In this document: positions 1 to 7,292 of the stretch, piece after piece
How the letters are laid out: each line of letters opens with the position of its first letter
Position numbering within the stretch: the stretch's first letter is position 1
NCBI GenBank assembly: GCA_963728875.1
Contig: CAVSLJ010000001.1
Coordinates: 496,001 to 560,000, forward strand
From: DASUPK01 sp963728875
Lineage (GTDB): Bacteria; Actinomycetota; Thermoleophilia; Solirubrobacterales; 70-9
Direction: 5' to 3'
DNA length: 64,000 nucleotides
Notes under the pieces: model-generated
The model's database searches: none
Seen by the model: only the letters and a program-made list of their open reading frames with translations
What the model was told of the DNA's origin: nothing
Position numbers and translations under genes: made by a program

Positions 1-302
1 CGGAAGCGGAACCTGGCGTGGATGTCGTTGACCACCGGCCGCCCTGTGCTGAAGGTGTAGGTGGCGATCCAGTGGGCGGTGCCCTGGTCGCCGTTCGCCT
101 CATGCTCGGCCAGCTCGACCTTCAGGTCGGTGGCGCGGCCGGTGAGCATTCGCCACATATCCCCCGCCTCTGCGCCGGAGAGCTCTCCGAAGGCCGGGTC
201 GTGGAAACGGCCGTCGGGGGCGTAGAGCTTCGCCATCGCCTCCCCGTCGTGGCGGTTCATCGCGTCGTAGAGGCCCTCGATCAGCTTGGCGTTGTCGGCC
301 AT
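1..302 (-). CDS. NTF2/SnoaL-like protein, partial (C-terminus off window)
   Basis: The reverse strand reads from an ATG at 302 to the window edge and gives 100 residues beginning MADNAKLIEGLYDAMNRHDG. The pattern of a short helix, then EAMAKLYAPDGRFHDPAFGELSG and a later GTAHWIATYTF strand, matches small NTF2-like (SnoaL/limonene-epoxide-hydrolase fold) proteins, which bind or isomerise small hydrophobic molecules or have no known activity. A second member of this fold lies at 41139-41534. The start has no Shine-Dalgarno sequence but has a TAGCGT hexamer six bases upstream. The substrate cannot be deduced. Confidence 0.7.
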   Translation of the reverse strand, partial: MADNAKLIEGLYDAMNRHDGEAMAKLYAPDGRFHDPAFGELSGAEAGDMWRMLTGRATDLKVELAEHEANGDQGTAHWIATYTFSTGRPVVNDIHARFRF

Positions 303-308
303 GCGGCA

Positions 309-314
309 ACGCTA
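309..314 (-). promoter_or_regulatory. -10-like hexamer for the partial NTF2-like gene (leaderless)
   Basis: The minus strand reads TAGCGT, then six bases, then ATG, with no ribosome binding site between. The spacing fits transcription starting at the start codon, as at other genes in this window. No clear -35 box is seen. Confidence 0.4.
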
Positions 315-361
315 TCCGCTGGCGCGCCTCGTCGTGTGCCCCTCTCTATCCTTCTGCCCCT

Positions 362-435
362 CGGGGCGTGGCGCAGCCTGGTAGCGCGCACCGTTCGGGT
401 CGGTGAGGTCCCCGGTTCAAATCCGGGCGCCCCGA
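362..435 (+). tRNA. tRNA-Pro (anticodon CGG)
   Basis: The 74-base cloverleaf is complete. The acceptor stem CGGGGCG pairs with CGCCCCG, the D stem is GCGC/GCGC, and the anticodon stem CACCG/CGGTG closes the loop TTCGGGT with anticodon CGG. The T stem CCCGG/CCGGG closes TTCAAAT, and the discriminator base is A. The CGG anticodon reads CCG proline codons, which are common in this GC-rich sequence. CCA is not encoded. The last base directly abuts the stop codon of the convergent gene at 436. Confidence 0.95.
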
Positions 436-1272
436 TTACTTCGTCTGCTTCTTCAGCTTCACCGACACCAGCCGGGAGCTGAGATCACCGCCGGTGGGGG
501 TAAAGGCAAGCGCGACGCTCAGCTTCACCTTGCCGGTCTTGTTCAGGGTCCTGCGCTTTCTCCCCTTCGCCTTGATCAGGACCTGCACGTCCCCGGCCTG
601 GACGGACTTGGTGGTCACTCCGGAGGCCGACGCGCCGCCGGCGGAGACACCCAGCTCGCCTGGGTTGGGAAGGCTCAGACTGAGCGTCGCCGTCCCCTTC
701 TTCTTGTGCCGCGTGGTCTTGCCCACGGTGAACGTGTTGGCCGGGTTCAGCACAGCTGAGACGTTGACGCGGCTGCCCGTGCCGGTGGTGAAGTCATCGG
801 AGACGCCATCCGCCAGGTTGCTCATTCGAAAGGCCTCTTCCCCCGGTCCGGTGAACTGGCACCCGATGTTGACGGCTCCGCCGGCGCCGGTGATCCCGAG
901 CACGTCACCCGCCTTCACCGGAACGCTTGCGGAGAAGCTCATCGTCGTGTTTGCCGGAATCGGATGAGGACCGTCATGTCCGACGACCTGATACCTCGCC
1001 GGATCTCCGATCTTGCGGTAGATCTTCAGGGTCGGTGTCTGCCCGTTGCCGGCCTGGCTCCGATGCGTCCACGAGGTGAGCGTCCCCGTGGCGGGCATCG
1101 CGTAGCTGTTGTCAGGAGTCGAGACCTGCAGGAACTCGAAGTTGTTGGAACAGGACGTGATTGCACCCGGTGCCACCTGCCCGACCGTCACCGAGCCAGC
1201 GGCCGGGGCGACCAAGGCCGCCAGCGCAAGCGCGACGAGGCCGACAACGGCCGTCGGTCGCACCGCCGCCAT
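436..1272 (-). CDS. Secreted protein of unknown function (paralogue of 4291-5157)
   Basis: The product is 278 residues. The start chosen is the ATG at 1272, which gives a signal peptide (MAAVRPTAVVGLVALALAALVAPAAG) followed directly by SVTVGQVAPGAITSC. The mature part has a beta-rich region with a conserved 'SNLADG' segment and a basic C-terminal half ending KLKKQTK. It aligns by eye over its whole length with the product at 4291-5157: both have SVTxGQ after the signal peptide, a 'LTSW/ITSW' strand, NLADG, KRGTAT-like repeats and a closing FxPTGGD motif. It starts 2 bases after the stop of the large lipoprotein gene, so the two are probably cotranscribed. I do not recognise the family. Confidence 0.75.
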   Translation of the reverse strand: MAAVRPTAVVGLVALALAALVAPAAGSVTVGQVAPGAITSCSNNFEFLQVSTPDNSYAMPATGTLTSWTHRSQAGNGQTPTLKIYRKIGDPARYQVVGHDGPHPIPANTTMSFSASVPVKAGDVLGITGAGGAVNIGCQFTGPGEEAFRMSNLADGVSDDFTTGTGSRVNVSAVLNPANTFTVGKTTRHKKKGTATLSLSLPNPGELGVSAGGASASGVTTKSVQAGDVQVLIKAKGRKRRTLNKTGKVKLSVALAFTPTGGDLSSRLVSVKLKKQTK

Positions 1273-1274
1273 CG

Positions 1275-4259
1275 CTAGCTGATCACCTTGAATTTCTTGA
1301 CGGCCGGTGCGGTGTCGGCGACGCCGGTCGGGCCGATCGCCCTGACCTTCAGCACGTGCTTGCCGAGCCCGAGCTTGCGCGACGGCACGAACGGCGATGT
1401 ACAGGGCGCGAACTGACCCTTGTCGAGCTTGCACTGGAAGGTCGAGCCCTCCTGGCTGGAGGAGAACTTGAACTTCGGGCGGCGCTTGGTGGTCTTCTTC
1501 TTCGGGCCCTTGGTGATCGCCGTTTCCGGGGGCGCCGGGGGCTGTGGGACCTGAACGGTGAACGAACGCGTGGCGGTCGCCGAGTTGCCGGCGGCGTCGG
1601 TGGCCTGAACCCTGAAGGTGTGCGACCCCGCCCCCAAGGGGCTCGTCGGGGTGTCGCTGTTGCCCGGCCCGGAGCAGGCGCCGAAGCTCGCCGTGCCGGT
1701 GTCGATCGAACACTGGAAGATGATCGGGCCGACCGCATCGGTCGCGCTGAAGGTGAAGGTCGGCGACGTGTCTGTGGTCGTTCCGGTCGGCCCGCCGTCG
1801 ACGGTCACGGCCGGCGGAATCGAGTCCTCAACGTAGGTGGTGGAGGTCGAGGAGCAGGGAGAGGTGTTGTTCGACACATCGGTTGCGGTCGCGAAGAAGG
1901 TCGTCGATGAGTTGGGCCCGACGCTCACCGGGATCCCGGGTGAGGCGAACGCGACCGCGGTGCCCGTCGCAGCCGAGGTCGAGCAGGTGTCGTCGGTGTA
2001 CAGATTGACCGTGGAGCCGCACTCCGCGTTCGAGCCGAAGACCTTGGGGTTGGTGTCATTTCCCGGTGAGCTCGGCGTGGTCCCCTGCGGATTGGGCGCG
2101 GTTGGCGCATCCGTGTCAGTCCCGATGACGAGTGGCGTGCAGCTGCTCGTCTGACCGTCCGGGTTGGTGACCGTCACCGACTGCGCGCCCGTGGAGGCCC
2201 CGGTCGTGTCGAGGTCGAGCGTGATGTGCGTCGGATCCGTGTAGGTGACGTCGTTGACGACCACTCCGCCGCTCACCGAAGCCCCGATGTGGTTCGAGAA
2301 GCCCGGCCCACCGGTGTCCGGGCCGGGATCGAAGAAGCCGGAGCCGTTCGTGGATGTGCCCGTGATCGTCACGGCGACCGACGCTTGACCGGGGAGGATC
2401 GTGTCGGGCGTCGCCGACGCCGGCGTCGCCGGCGGCGGAGCCTTCAGCTGGATGACCCGGACTGCCCAAACGTTGTTGGCGCTGGCGTATTCCTGGAAGG
2501 TCCAGAAGGTCTGATCGTCGGTCGGGTCGACGGTCGTCTGCGAGTAGTCGCCCCAGCGTCGTGGGGACTCGGACCCGAGGTTGTAGCTGCTCGAGCTCGA
2601 CTGGGTGAGCTGGAACGGCTGCGTCGTCCCGCTCGGATCACTCGCCAGCCGTCCCGATGAAGCGACCTCCGGCGACCGGCCCGCTCCGGCGGTGCTCATG
2701 TTGAGCGACGCGTGCCCCTGGCCGTTCATCGCGATCGAGGGCATCCAGAAGAACCTCGGGTTGGAGCCGCCCGTGTCGAACATCGTGCCCGACTGGATCA
2801 GGCTCGGAGTGGTGCCCAGGTTGCCCACCTGATACCAGCGCGAACCGTCCCGATCGCCGCCGGAGGTGCCGACGCCGCTCGAGTTGACCCGGATGTTGTG
2901 CGCGGTCCAGAGCGAATCGCTGCCGTCGGGCGCCCGCGCGACCATGGCCTCGAAGAAGCGGTCATCGAGCGCATCGATTCCGCCGGTGGCGCCGAGCGCG
3001 GGAACGGGCAGGGGCTGAGCCGTCGACGGGAGCGCCACCGAGAGGCCGGTAGTGATGGTGGGGGTGGCGGTGCCCGGGTTGTTGACCCTGACCACGTCCA
3101 TTTTGTTGAGGACCTGGTTGTCGGGCCCGACCACGTATCCGCTGGCGACGCTGGGATCCATGTCGGTGGCGGGCTGGGGGCTGTCCGGCCCAGCCCCCGC
3201 CGCGCTGCCCAGGGTCCTGAAGCCGTTGACGACCATCGGGCCCGCGCCGATGACGCTGGATTTCTGGATCACGTAGAGGTTGGTGGCCGCGAAGGACCCC
3301 GAGCTGGAGGTGAACTCGTTGACCCCGATGTAGATCGCATTGGCGTCGACCCCGAGCTGCGGGTAGTCGGCGAAGCGCTGTGGGTTGGGCGGCGGCAGCG
3401 GGGCCGACTCCGGGAACGAGAAGAAGGTGAAACTCGTCTCGTCGGTGATCGTGGCGCTGTCGCTGACAGCGAGCATGACCCTGTTGTCATGGGCCTCGAT
3501 GTCGATGGCGGAGACGATCCAGCGTCCGGACAACCGGTCGAACTCGACGCCAGGATCGGTCGGCTCCACACCGGGGGGAAGCTCCGAGTCCCAGAACGTC
3601 GAGTCCGAGACGTCCAGCTCACCCGGGTTCTGGTTGCCTGACTTGTCGAAGACACGAAGGCGGCCGTTGACGTCGACGAGTACCTGGGTCGGGCCGACCG
3701 CGCCCATCGAGTCCGGCGGGACGAACCCGGAGTCGCCGAAGTCCGCGCCCAGGAACGAGACTCCGGACGAGAGCGACGACCGCGGTCCGATCGCCGAGCG
3801 GCCCAGGCGCTGCAGCGGCGGAGCGGGGCCCGCCGTCTTCGGCGGCAGGCTCTCCTCGCCGGGCTCGGGCTTCTCCTTCACCCTCTGGCCTCCGACCTTC
3901 TCGGCACCCGCCCGCTGCGGCTCGCCGGCCTGCTCATCCTCTTCGGAGGGCTCGGTGCCGCTTTCGGCCTCGGGCGGCGCTTCGGCCTCGCCCTCCTCGC
4001 TCGCCTCGCCCTCGCCGGCGGGTGCAACGCCCTCGGCCGCGGCAATCTCGGCGGCGCTGGGCAGAACGGAGGGATGGCGGTCCACGAACTGCTGGCGCGC
4101 AGCGATCCTGGTGACGCTCCGGGTCACACCGGGGGAACCCGTGAAGGGCTTCCCCTTGATGATCTCGGCGTCCTGCCGATTGGTGCCTCCACATCCCACC
4201 ACCACCAGAGCCACCAGCGCAAGCGCGAAGAGCACCGCAGCGATTACGCGACGCTTCAT
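1275..4259 (-). CDS. Large surface lipoprotein with propeller-like region and Ig-like/TIG repeats
   Basis: The product is 994 residues. A lipoprotein signal (hydrophobic 5-21, then VVGC with Cys23) indicates lipid anchoring outside the membrane. Residues 60-130 are a Glu/Pro-rich stalk. Residues 170-610 contain the PPDSMGAVGP motif and many short beta segments, resembling the beta-propeller-like N-domains of actinobacterial secreted proteins. Residues 615-715 look like an IPT/TIG domain ('TVTNPDGQTS'). The remainder is Ig-like repeats ('DSIPPAVTV', 'ATDAAGNSA'), ending with a basic segment of the type KRRPKFKFSSSQEGSTFQC. No catalytic motif is seen, so an adhesive or structural surface role is an inference. 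Confidence 0.7.
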   Translation of the reverse strand: MKRRVIAAVLFALALVALVVVGCGGTNRQDAEIIKGKPFTGSPGVTRSVTRIAARQQFVDRHPSVLPSAAEIAAAEGVAPAGEGEASEEGEAEAPPEAESGTEPSEEDEQAGEPQRAGAEKVGGQRVKEKPEPGEESLPPKTAGPAPPLQRLGRSAIGPRSSLSSGVSFLGADFGDSGFVPPDSMGAVGPTQVLVDVNGRLRVFDKSGNQNPGELDVSDSTFWDSELPPGVEPTDPGVEFDRLSGRWIVSAIDIEAHDNRVMLAVSDSATITDETSFTFFSFPESAPLPPPNPQRFADYPQLGVDANAIYIGVNEFTSSSGSFAATNLYVIQKSSVIGAGPMVVNGFRTLGSAAGAGPDSPQPATDMDPSVASGYVVGPDNQVLNKMDVVRVNNPGTATPTITTGLSVALPSTAQPLPVPALGATGGIDALDDRFFEAMVARAPDGSDSLWTAHNIRVNSSGVGTSGGDRDGSRWYQVGNLGTTPSLIQSGTMFDTGGSNPRFFWMPSIAMNGQGHASLNMSTAGAGRSPEVASSGRLASDPSGTTQPFQLTQSSSSSYNLGSESPRRWGDYSQTTVDPTDDQTFWTFQEYASANNVWAVRVIQLKAPPPATPASATPDTILPGQASVAVTITGTSTNGSGFFDPGPDTGGPGFSNHIGASVSGGVVVNDVTYTDPTHITLDLDTTGASTGAQSVTVTNPDGQTSSCTPLVIGTDTDAPTAPNPQGTTPSSPGNDTNPKVFGSNAECGSTVNLYTDDTCSTSAATGTAVAFASPGIPVSVGPNSSTTFFATATDVSNNTSPCSSTSTTYVEDSIPPAVTVDGGPTGTTTDTSPTFTFSATDAVGPIIFQCSIDTGTASFGACSGPGNSDTPTSPLGAGSHTFRVQATDAAGNSATATRSFTVQVPQPPAPPETAITKGPKKKTTKRRPKFKFSSSQEGSTFQCKLDKGQFAPCTSPFVPSRKLGLGKHVLKVRAIGPTGVADTAPAVKKFKVIS

Positions 4260-4290
4260 CGAGAGCCGAGTCTAGTGGCGGAAATGGCGT

Positions 4291-5157
4291 TCAGATGGAC
4301 GCCGGCCGCCGGGTCCGTTTCAGCTTCAGGTTGATCGACTGAGTCGCGGCGTCGCCTCCGGTGGGGAAGAACGTCACCCTCACGGGCAGCAGGATCCTGC
4401 CCTTGCGATCGAGCTTGTGCTTCGCCTTGCCGACGGCCGCGATCGGGAAGGTGACCGGACCGGCGACGGCCAGGTTCTTCGGCTTCCGCTTCTTCATCCC
4501 CTTCCCGGCAATCGTGACGAGTCCGGGGTTGGAAGTGGTCGCGGTGATGGTCGCCGTGCCCCGCTTGCGATCCCTGGTGATGCCGCCCAGGGTGAAGCCG
4601 TTGTCCGGCACGAGCACCGCCGAGAGGTTCAGCCGGACGTCGTTCTGCGGCGCGAAGGTCCCGGAGTCGCCGTCGGCGAGGTTGCCGGCGCGGTTGAGGA
4701 CGTTGTCGAACAGCTGCGTGAAGGCACACGAGTTGGCGGGGCCGCTCTCGTGATAACCGAGCATGTCGCCGGACTTGACCGCCAGGCTGACCGGAACGGT
4801 GTTGACGCCGGTGGTCAGGACATGCGGCTGCGAGTGGGCGACGACCTGGAACGACTCGGGGTCGGTGGTGCGGCGAAAGACCTTGAGTACGTAGGTTGCC
4901 CCCGCGCCGGACGAGTTCGTGCTCCACGAGGTGATCGTCCCCGCCTGTCTGGCCACGTAGAGGGTGCCGCCCGTGACGCTCGGCTGCAGGTAGTCGAGAC
5001 CGGAGATCGTGCAGTTCGCCGTGGGCGTCCCGGAGGCGAGCTGCCCGATCGTGACCGACGCCGCGGCAGGGGACGCCACCGCCAGCGCGCAACCGCACGA
5101 GATGCAGAGCGCGGCGAGGCGCAGCCAGACACGGCTTCGGTTGAGATGACCCTCCAT
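4291..5157 (-). CDS. Secreted protein of unknown function (paralogue of 436-1272)
   Basis: The product is 288 residues when started at the ATG at 5157 (MEGHLNRSRVWLRLAALCISCGCALAVASPAAA, a signal peptide). The open frame extends to 5280, but the extension is Arg-rich, overlaps the upstream gene and is not secretory. The mature chain begins SVTIGQLASG and matches the 436-1272 product: an early Cys, a TITSW strand, 'NLADGDSGTF', a KRGTATITAT segment, and a C-terminal FFPTGGDAATQSINLKLKR. The two paralogues flank the large lipoprotein on the same strand. The function is unknown. Confidence 0.75.
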   Translation of the reverse strand: MEGHLNRSRVWLRLAALCISCGCALAVASPAAASVTIGQLASGTPTANCTISGLDYLQPSVTGGTLYVARQAGTITSWSTNSSGAGATYVLKVFRRTTDPESFQVVAHSQPHVLTTGVNTVPVSLAVKSGDMLGYHESGPANSCAFTQLFDNVLNRAGNLADGDSGTFAPQNDVRLNLSAVLVPDNGFTLGGITRDRKRGTATITATTSNPGLVTIAGKGMKKRKPKNLAVAGPVTFPIAAVGKAKHKLDRKGRILLPVRVTFFPTGGDAATQSINLKLKRTRRPASI

Positions 5158-5200
5158 GCGAATCAGACCCTCCCCGGTCTCGAAGAGAAGGGTAACCGCG

Positions 5201-5914
5201 TCATTGCACCTGTGCGATCGCCGCCTGAACCTGTGCCAGCGACGGCGACTCCTCCAGCTGGCGCGTGCCGTTGGGACCACCGACCACCACGGCCGGCCCG
5301 ACCGGCAATCTCCGCTCCGCGGTGATCTTCTCGTCGTCCTCGAGCGTCGTGGTGATGTCGCTGTCGTTCATGTCGCGCTGCCACTGCTCGACGTTGAAGT
5401 TGACGACCCCCACCCCGCGCGCGATGGCGTCGAGGAAATCCTGATCGGCGCCACGCTTCTCGGCCTCGTCCTGGTTGGCGAAGAAGAGCTCCACGAACTG
5501 CCACTCGTAGTCCTGCTTGGCGGCCGCCGCGGCGCCGTAGGCGCCGAGGAAGAACCCGGACTCGGTCATCGGGAAGTTGTGGTAGATGAGCTGCAGATCG
5601 CCGTCGCGAACGGGGCCGCTGATCAGCGGGACGACCACGTCGCGGTTCCAGTCCGAGCACGGATCGCACTGGAGGTCGTTGAACACCTGCACGGTCACCG
5701 AGGCGTCAGGGGAGCCGATCCGCGCGCCGTCCTGTTGGATCCCGCCGAGCAGGCTCTGCACCTCGCCCGCGCCGGTGATCTGTATGTCTCCGTCATCCTC
5801 GGACCCGGTGCCGACCGAAATGCTGACGATCGCGAAGCCCAGCAGCCCGACGATGAGCGCCAGCACGATCAGCCCGATCGGTCTCGGGCGCCTCCGCGGA
5901 ACTTCCTCGCTCAC
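5201..5914 (-). CDS. Membrane-anchored DsbA-like thioredoxin-fold protein
   Basis: The product is 237 residues. One N-terminal membrane segment (PIGLIVLALIVGLLGFAIVSI) places the rest outside the cell. The domain then shows FNDLQCDPCSDWN, a CxxC redox motif (C-D-P-C), and later LPVGPAVVVGG, the cis-proline loop expected in a thioredoxin fold. This suggests a thiol:disulfide oxidoreductase of the DsbA/'thioredoxin_4' type acting on exported proteins. The GTG start at 5914 overlaps the TGA of the upstream 86-residue gene (GTGA), which supports that start and implies coupling. Confidence 0.8.
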   Translation of the reverse strand: MSEEVPRRRPRPIGLIVLALIVGLLGFAIVSISVGTGSEDDGDIQITGAGEVQSLLGGIQQDGARIGSPDASVTVQVFNDLQCDPCSDWNRDVVVPLISGPVRDGDLQLIYHNFPMTESGFFLGAYGAAAAAKQDYEWQFVELFFANQDEAEKRGADQDFLDAIARGVGVVNFNVEQWQRDMNDSDITTTLEDDEKITAERRLPVGPAVVVGGPNGTRQLEESPSLAQVQAAIAQVQ

Positions 5915-6171
5915 CCGGCGACGGCCTTGTAGTAGCGAACCGCGAGACCGGTGAGGAGCGTGCGGAAGCACTCCTCGACCGGTGTCTCGGTCTCGGCGGC
6001 CCAGCTCTCCAGACCGCGGCTCTCGATCGCCTCGCTGCGCTCCACGACCTCGTCGACGAGCTGCGGGTGCTGGTCGCAGAAATAGGCGCCGATCGAATAG
6101 AGATCGGTCTCCATCAGGGACTGGATGAACGGATCCGTCCCGGGCGCGACCGATGCCCTCTCGGGGTTCAT
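5911..6171 (-). CDS. Small protein of unknown function, coupled to DsbA-like gene
   Basis: The product is an 86-residue acidic protein with no signal peptide or membrane segment. It is predicted to be mainly helical (IQSLMETDLYSIGAYFCDQHPQLVDEVVERSEAIES). I do not recognise it. Its stop overlaps the start of the membrane thioredoxin-fold gene, so the two are probably made together. The start ATG at 6171 lacks a Shine-Dalgarno sequence but has TACCAT six bases upstream, consistent with a leaderless mRNA. Confidence 0.6.
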   Translation of the reverse strand: MNPERASVAPGTDPFIQSLMETDLYSIGAYFCDQHPQLVDEVVERSEAIESRGLESWAAETETPVEECFRTLLTGLAVRYYKAVAG

Positions 6172-6177
6172 GGCGGC

Positions 6178-6191
6178 ATGGTAGTTACGCT
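6178..6191. promoter_or_regulatory. Divergent leaderless promoter module (5911-6171 / NIF3-like)
   Basis: ATGGTA at 6178-6183 is TACCAT on the minus strand, six bases before the ATG at 6171. TACGCT at 6186-6191 lies six bases before the GTG at 6198. The two -10-like hexamers are head to head with 2 bases between them. The same pair of hexamers recurs at 42450-42467. Confidence 0.45.
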
Positions 6192-6197
6192 GGATAA

Positions 6198-6959
6198 GTG
6201 GCAGCTCTCGGCGAGATTCTTGGCTTCTGCGACGATCTGCTGGACGTCGGCTCCTTCGAGGACTACGGGCCGAACGGGCTGCAGGTCCCCGGCGGGAACG
6301 AGGTGAGCAAGGTCGCGACGGGCGTCTCGGCGAACCTGGAGCTCCTCCGGGCCGCCGTCGACTCGGGCGCCCAGCTGGTGCTCACCCATCACGGGCTGCT
6401 GTGGGGAGACGAGCTCGCCGCGCTGTCGGTGCCGATGGCGGCCAGGCTGCGGTCTCTGCTCTGCTCCGACGTGTCGCTCGCCGCCTATCACCTGCCTCTC
6501 GACGCACATCCGGAGATCGGCAACAACGCGCTGCTCCGCGATGCCCTGGGCCTGGAGCCCGATGACCGGCCATTCGGTGAGGCCAGGGGATCGTCCGTCG
6601 GTGTGATCGGCCGCGCCGCGGTGCCGATCGACATCGGGGAGCTGCGGCACAGGGTCACGGACGCCGTCGGCCAGGAGCCCCTCGTCTTCGATGCGGGGCC
6701 GGAGCGGATCTCCAGCGTGGGAATCGTCACCGGCGGAGGCGGGTTCGCGATCCACGAAGCCGGCCCGCTCGGCCTCGATGCCCTCGTGACCGGCGAGCCG
6801 AGCGAGCCCGTCATGGGAGAGGCGCGCGAGTATGGGGTTCACTTCCTCGCCGGCGGCCACTACGCGACCGAGACCTTCGGCATCCGGCGGCTCGGCGAGC
6901 TGGTCGCCGAGCACTTCTCCGTCGAACAGGAGTTCATCGACGTGCCGAACCCCGTATAG
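6198..6959 (+). CDS. NIF3-like dinuclear metal-binding protein (YbgI/SA1388 family)
   Basis: The product is 253 residues with a GTG start. The family signature is present: FEDYGPNGLQV near the N-terminus, LVLTHHGLLWG (His64-His65), YHLPLDAHPEIGNN (His98, Asp102), and C-terminal HFLAGGHYATE (His221, Glu225). These are the ligands of the two-metal site in NIF3/YbgI proteins. The family is widespread, forms hexameric rings and has been linked to GTP cyclohydrolase-type or hydrolase functions, but the substrate is unsettled. It is the short form without the PII-like insert. It is divergent from the small gene at 5911-6171. Confidence 0.88.
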   Translation: MAALGEILGFCDDLLDVGSFEDYGPNGLQVPGGNEVSKVATGVSANLELLRAAVDSGAQLVLTHHGLLWGDELAALSVPMAARLRSLLCSDVSLAAYHLPLDAHPEIGNNALLRDALGLEPDDRPFGEARGSSVGVIGRAAVPIDIGELRHRVTDAVGQEPLVFDAGPERISSVGIVTGGGGFAIHEAGPLGLDALVTGEPSEPVMGEAREYGVHFLAGGHYATETFGIRRLGELVAEHFSVEQEFIDVPNPV

Positions 6960-6993
6960 GAGGCCAATACCCCCGCAAACTGCGAGAAATTGA

Positions 6994-7023
6994 TTGACAC
7001 GTCGCCCTGAGGCGATATATATG
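6994..7023 (+). promoter_or_regulatory. Near-consensus sigma70-type promoter
   Basis: A perfect TTGACA at 6994-6999 is followed after 16-18 bases by an alternating TATATAT tract at 7016-7022. This AT-rich block stands out in the GC-rich surroundings. It would drive the 58-residue gene with a short leader carrying GGAGAGGAG. Confidence 0.8.
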
Positions 7024-7067
7024 CACTCCGGCTTTTTCAGGCGTTCACGAGGAGAGGAGTGGCCTAT

Positions 7068-7244
7068 ATGTCCGTTCACCTGACGCCCACGGAGCTTGCC
7101 GACGAGATGCACATGAAGCGGCGCGATGTGCTCTCGAAGTGCATCGAGATGAACGTCCCGATCCTCAAGGGTCGGATCGACAAGACTCTCTTCGCATCCT
7201 CGCTGCGGGCGTTCCAGGCGCAGAACAAGCAGGCCACCGCTTAG
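7068..7244 (+). CDS. Small basic helix-rich protein, possible DNA-binding
   Basis: The product is 58 residues: MSVHLTPTELADEMHMKRRDVLSKCIEMNVPILKGRIDKTLFASSLRAF and a short tail. The ATG at 7068 is preferred because the purine-rich ribosome binding site ends 8 bases upstream. The in-frame GTG at 7059 would sit inside that site. The segment LTPTELADEMHMKRRDVLSKCIEMNVPI resembles a helix-turn-helix that reads as 'locate rule, recruit', similar to small excisionase/MerR-like domains, but no family assignment is certain. A very strong promoter precedes it, so it is probably abundant. Confidence 0.7.
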   Translation: MSVHLTPTELADEMHMKRRDVLSKCIEMNVPILKGRIDKTLFASSLRAFQAQNKQATA

Positions 7245-7279
7245 CTCCGCTCTCGTTCTGGCCAGGTAGCCAGGACCAA

Positions 7280-7285
7280 TAGACT
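7280..7285 (+). promoter_or_regulatory. -10-like hexamer for acyl-CoA synthetase (leaderless)
   Basis: TAGACT is followed by seven bases and the ATG at 7293, with no Shine-Dalgarno sequence. The same hexamer and spacing occur at 43017 before the gene at 43030. Confidence 0.45.
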
Positions 7286-7292
7286 CTCCGCT

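Noticed and set aside
436..1713. Longer version of the 278-residue secreted protein extending upstream to 1713
   Set aside because: The extension is antisense-like, overlaps the lipoprotein gene and would bury the signal peptide inside the protein.
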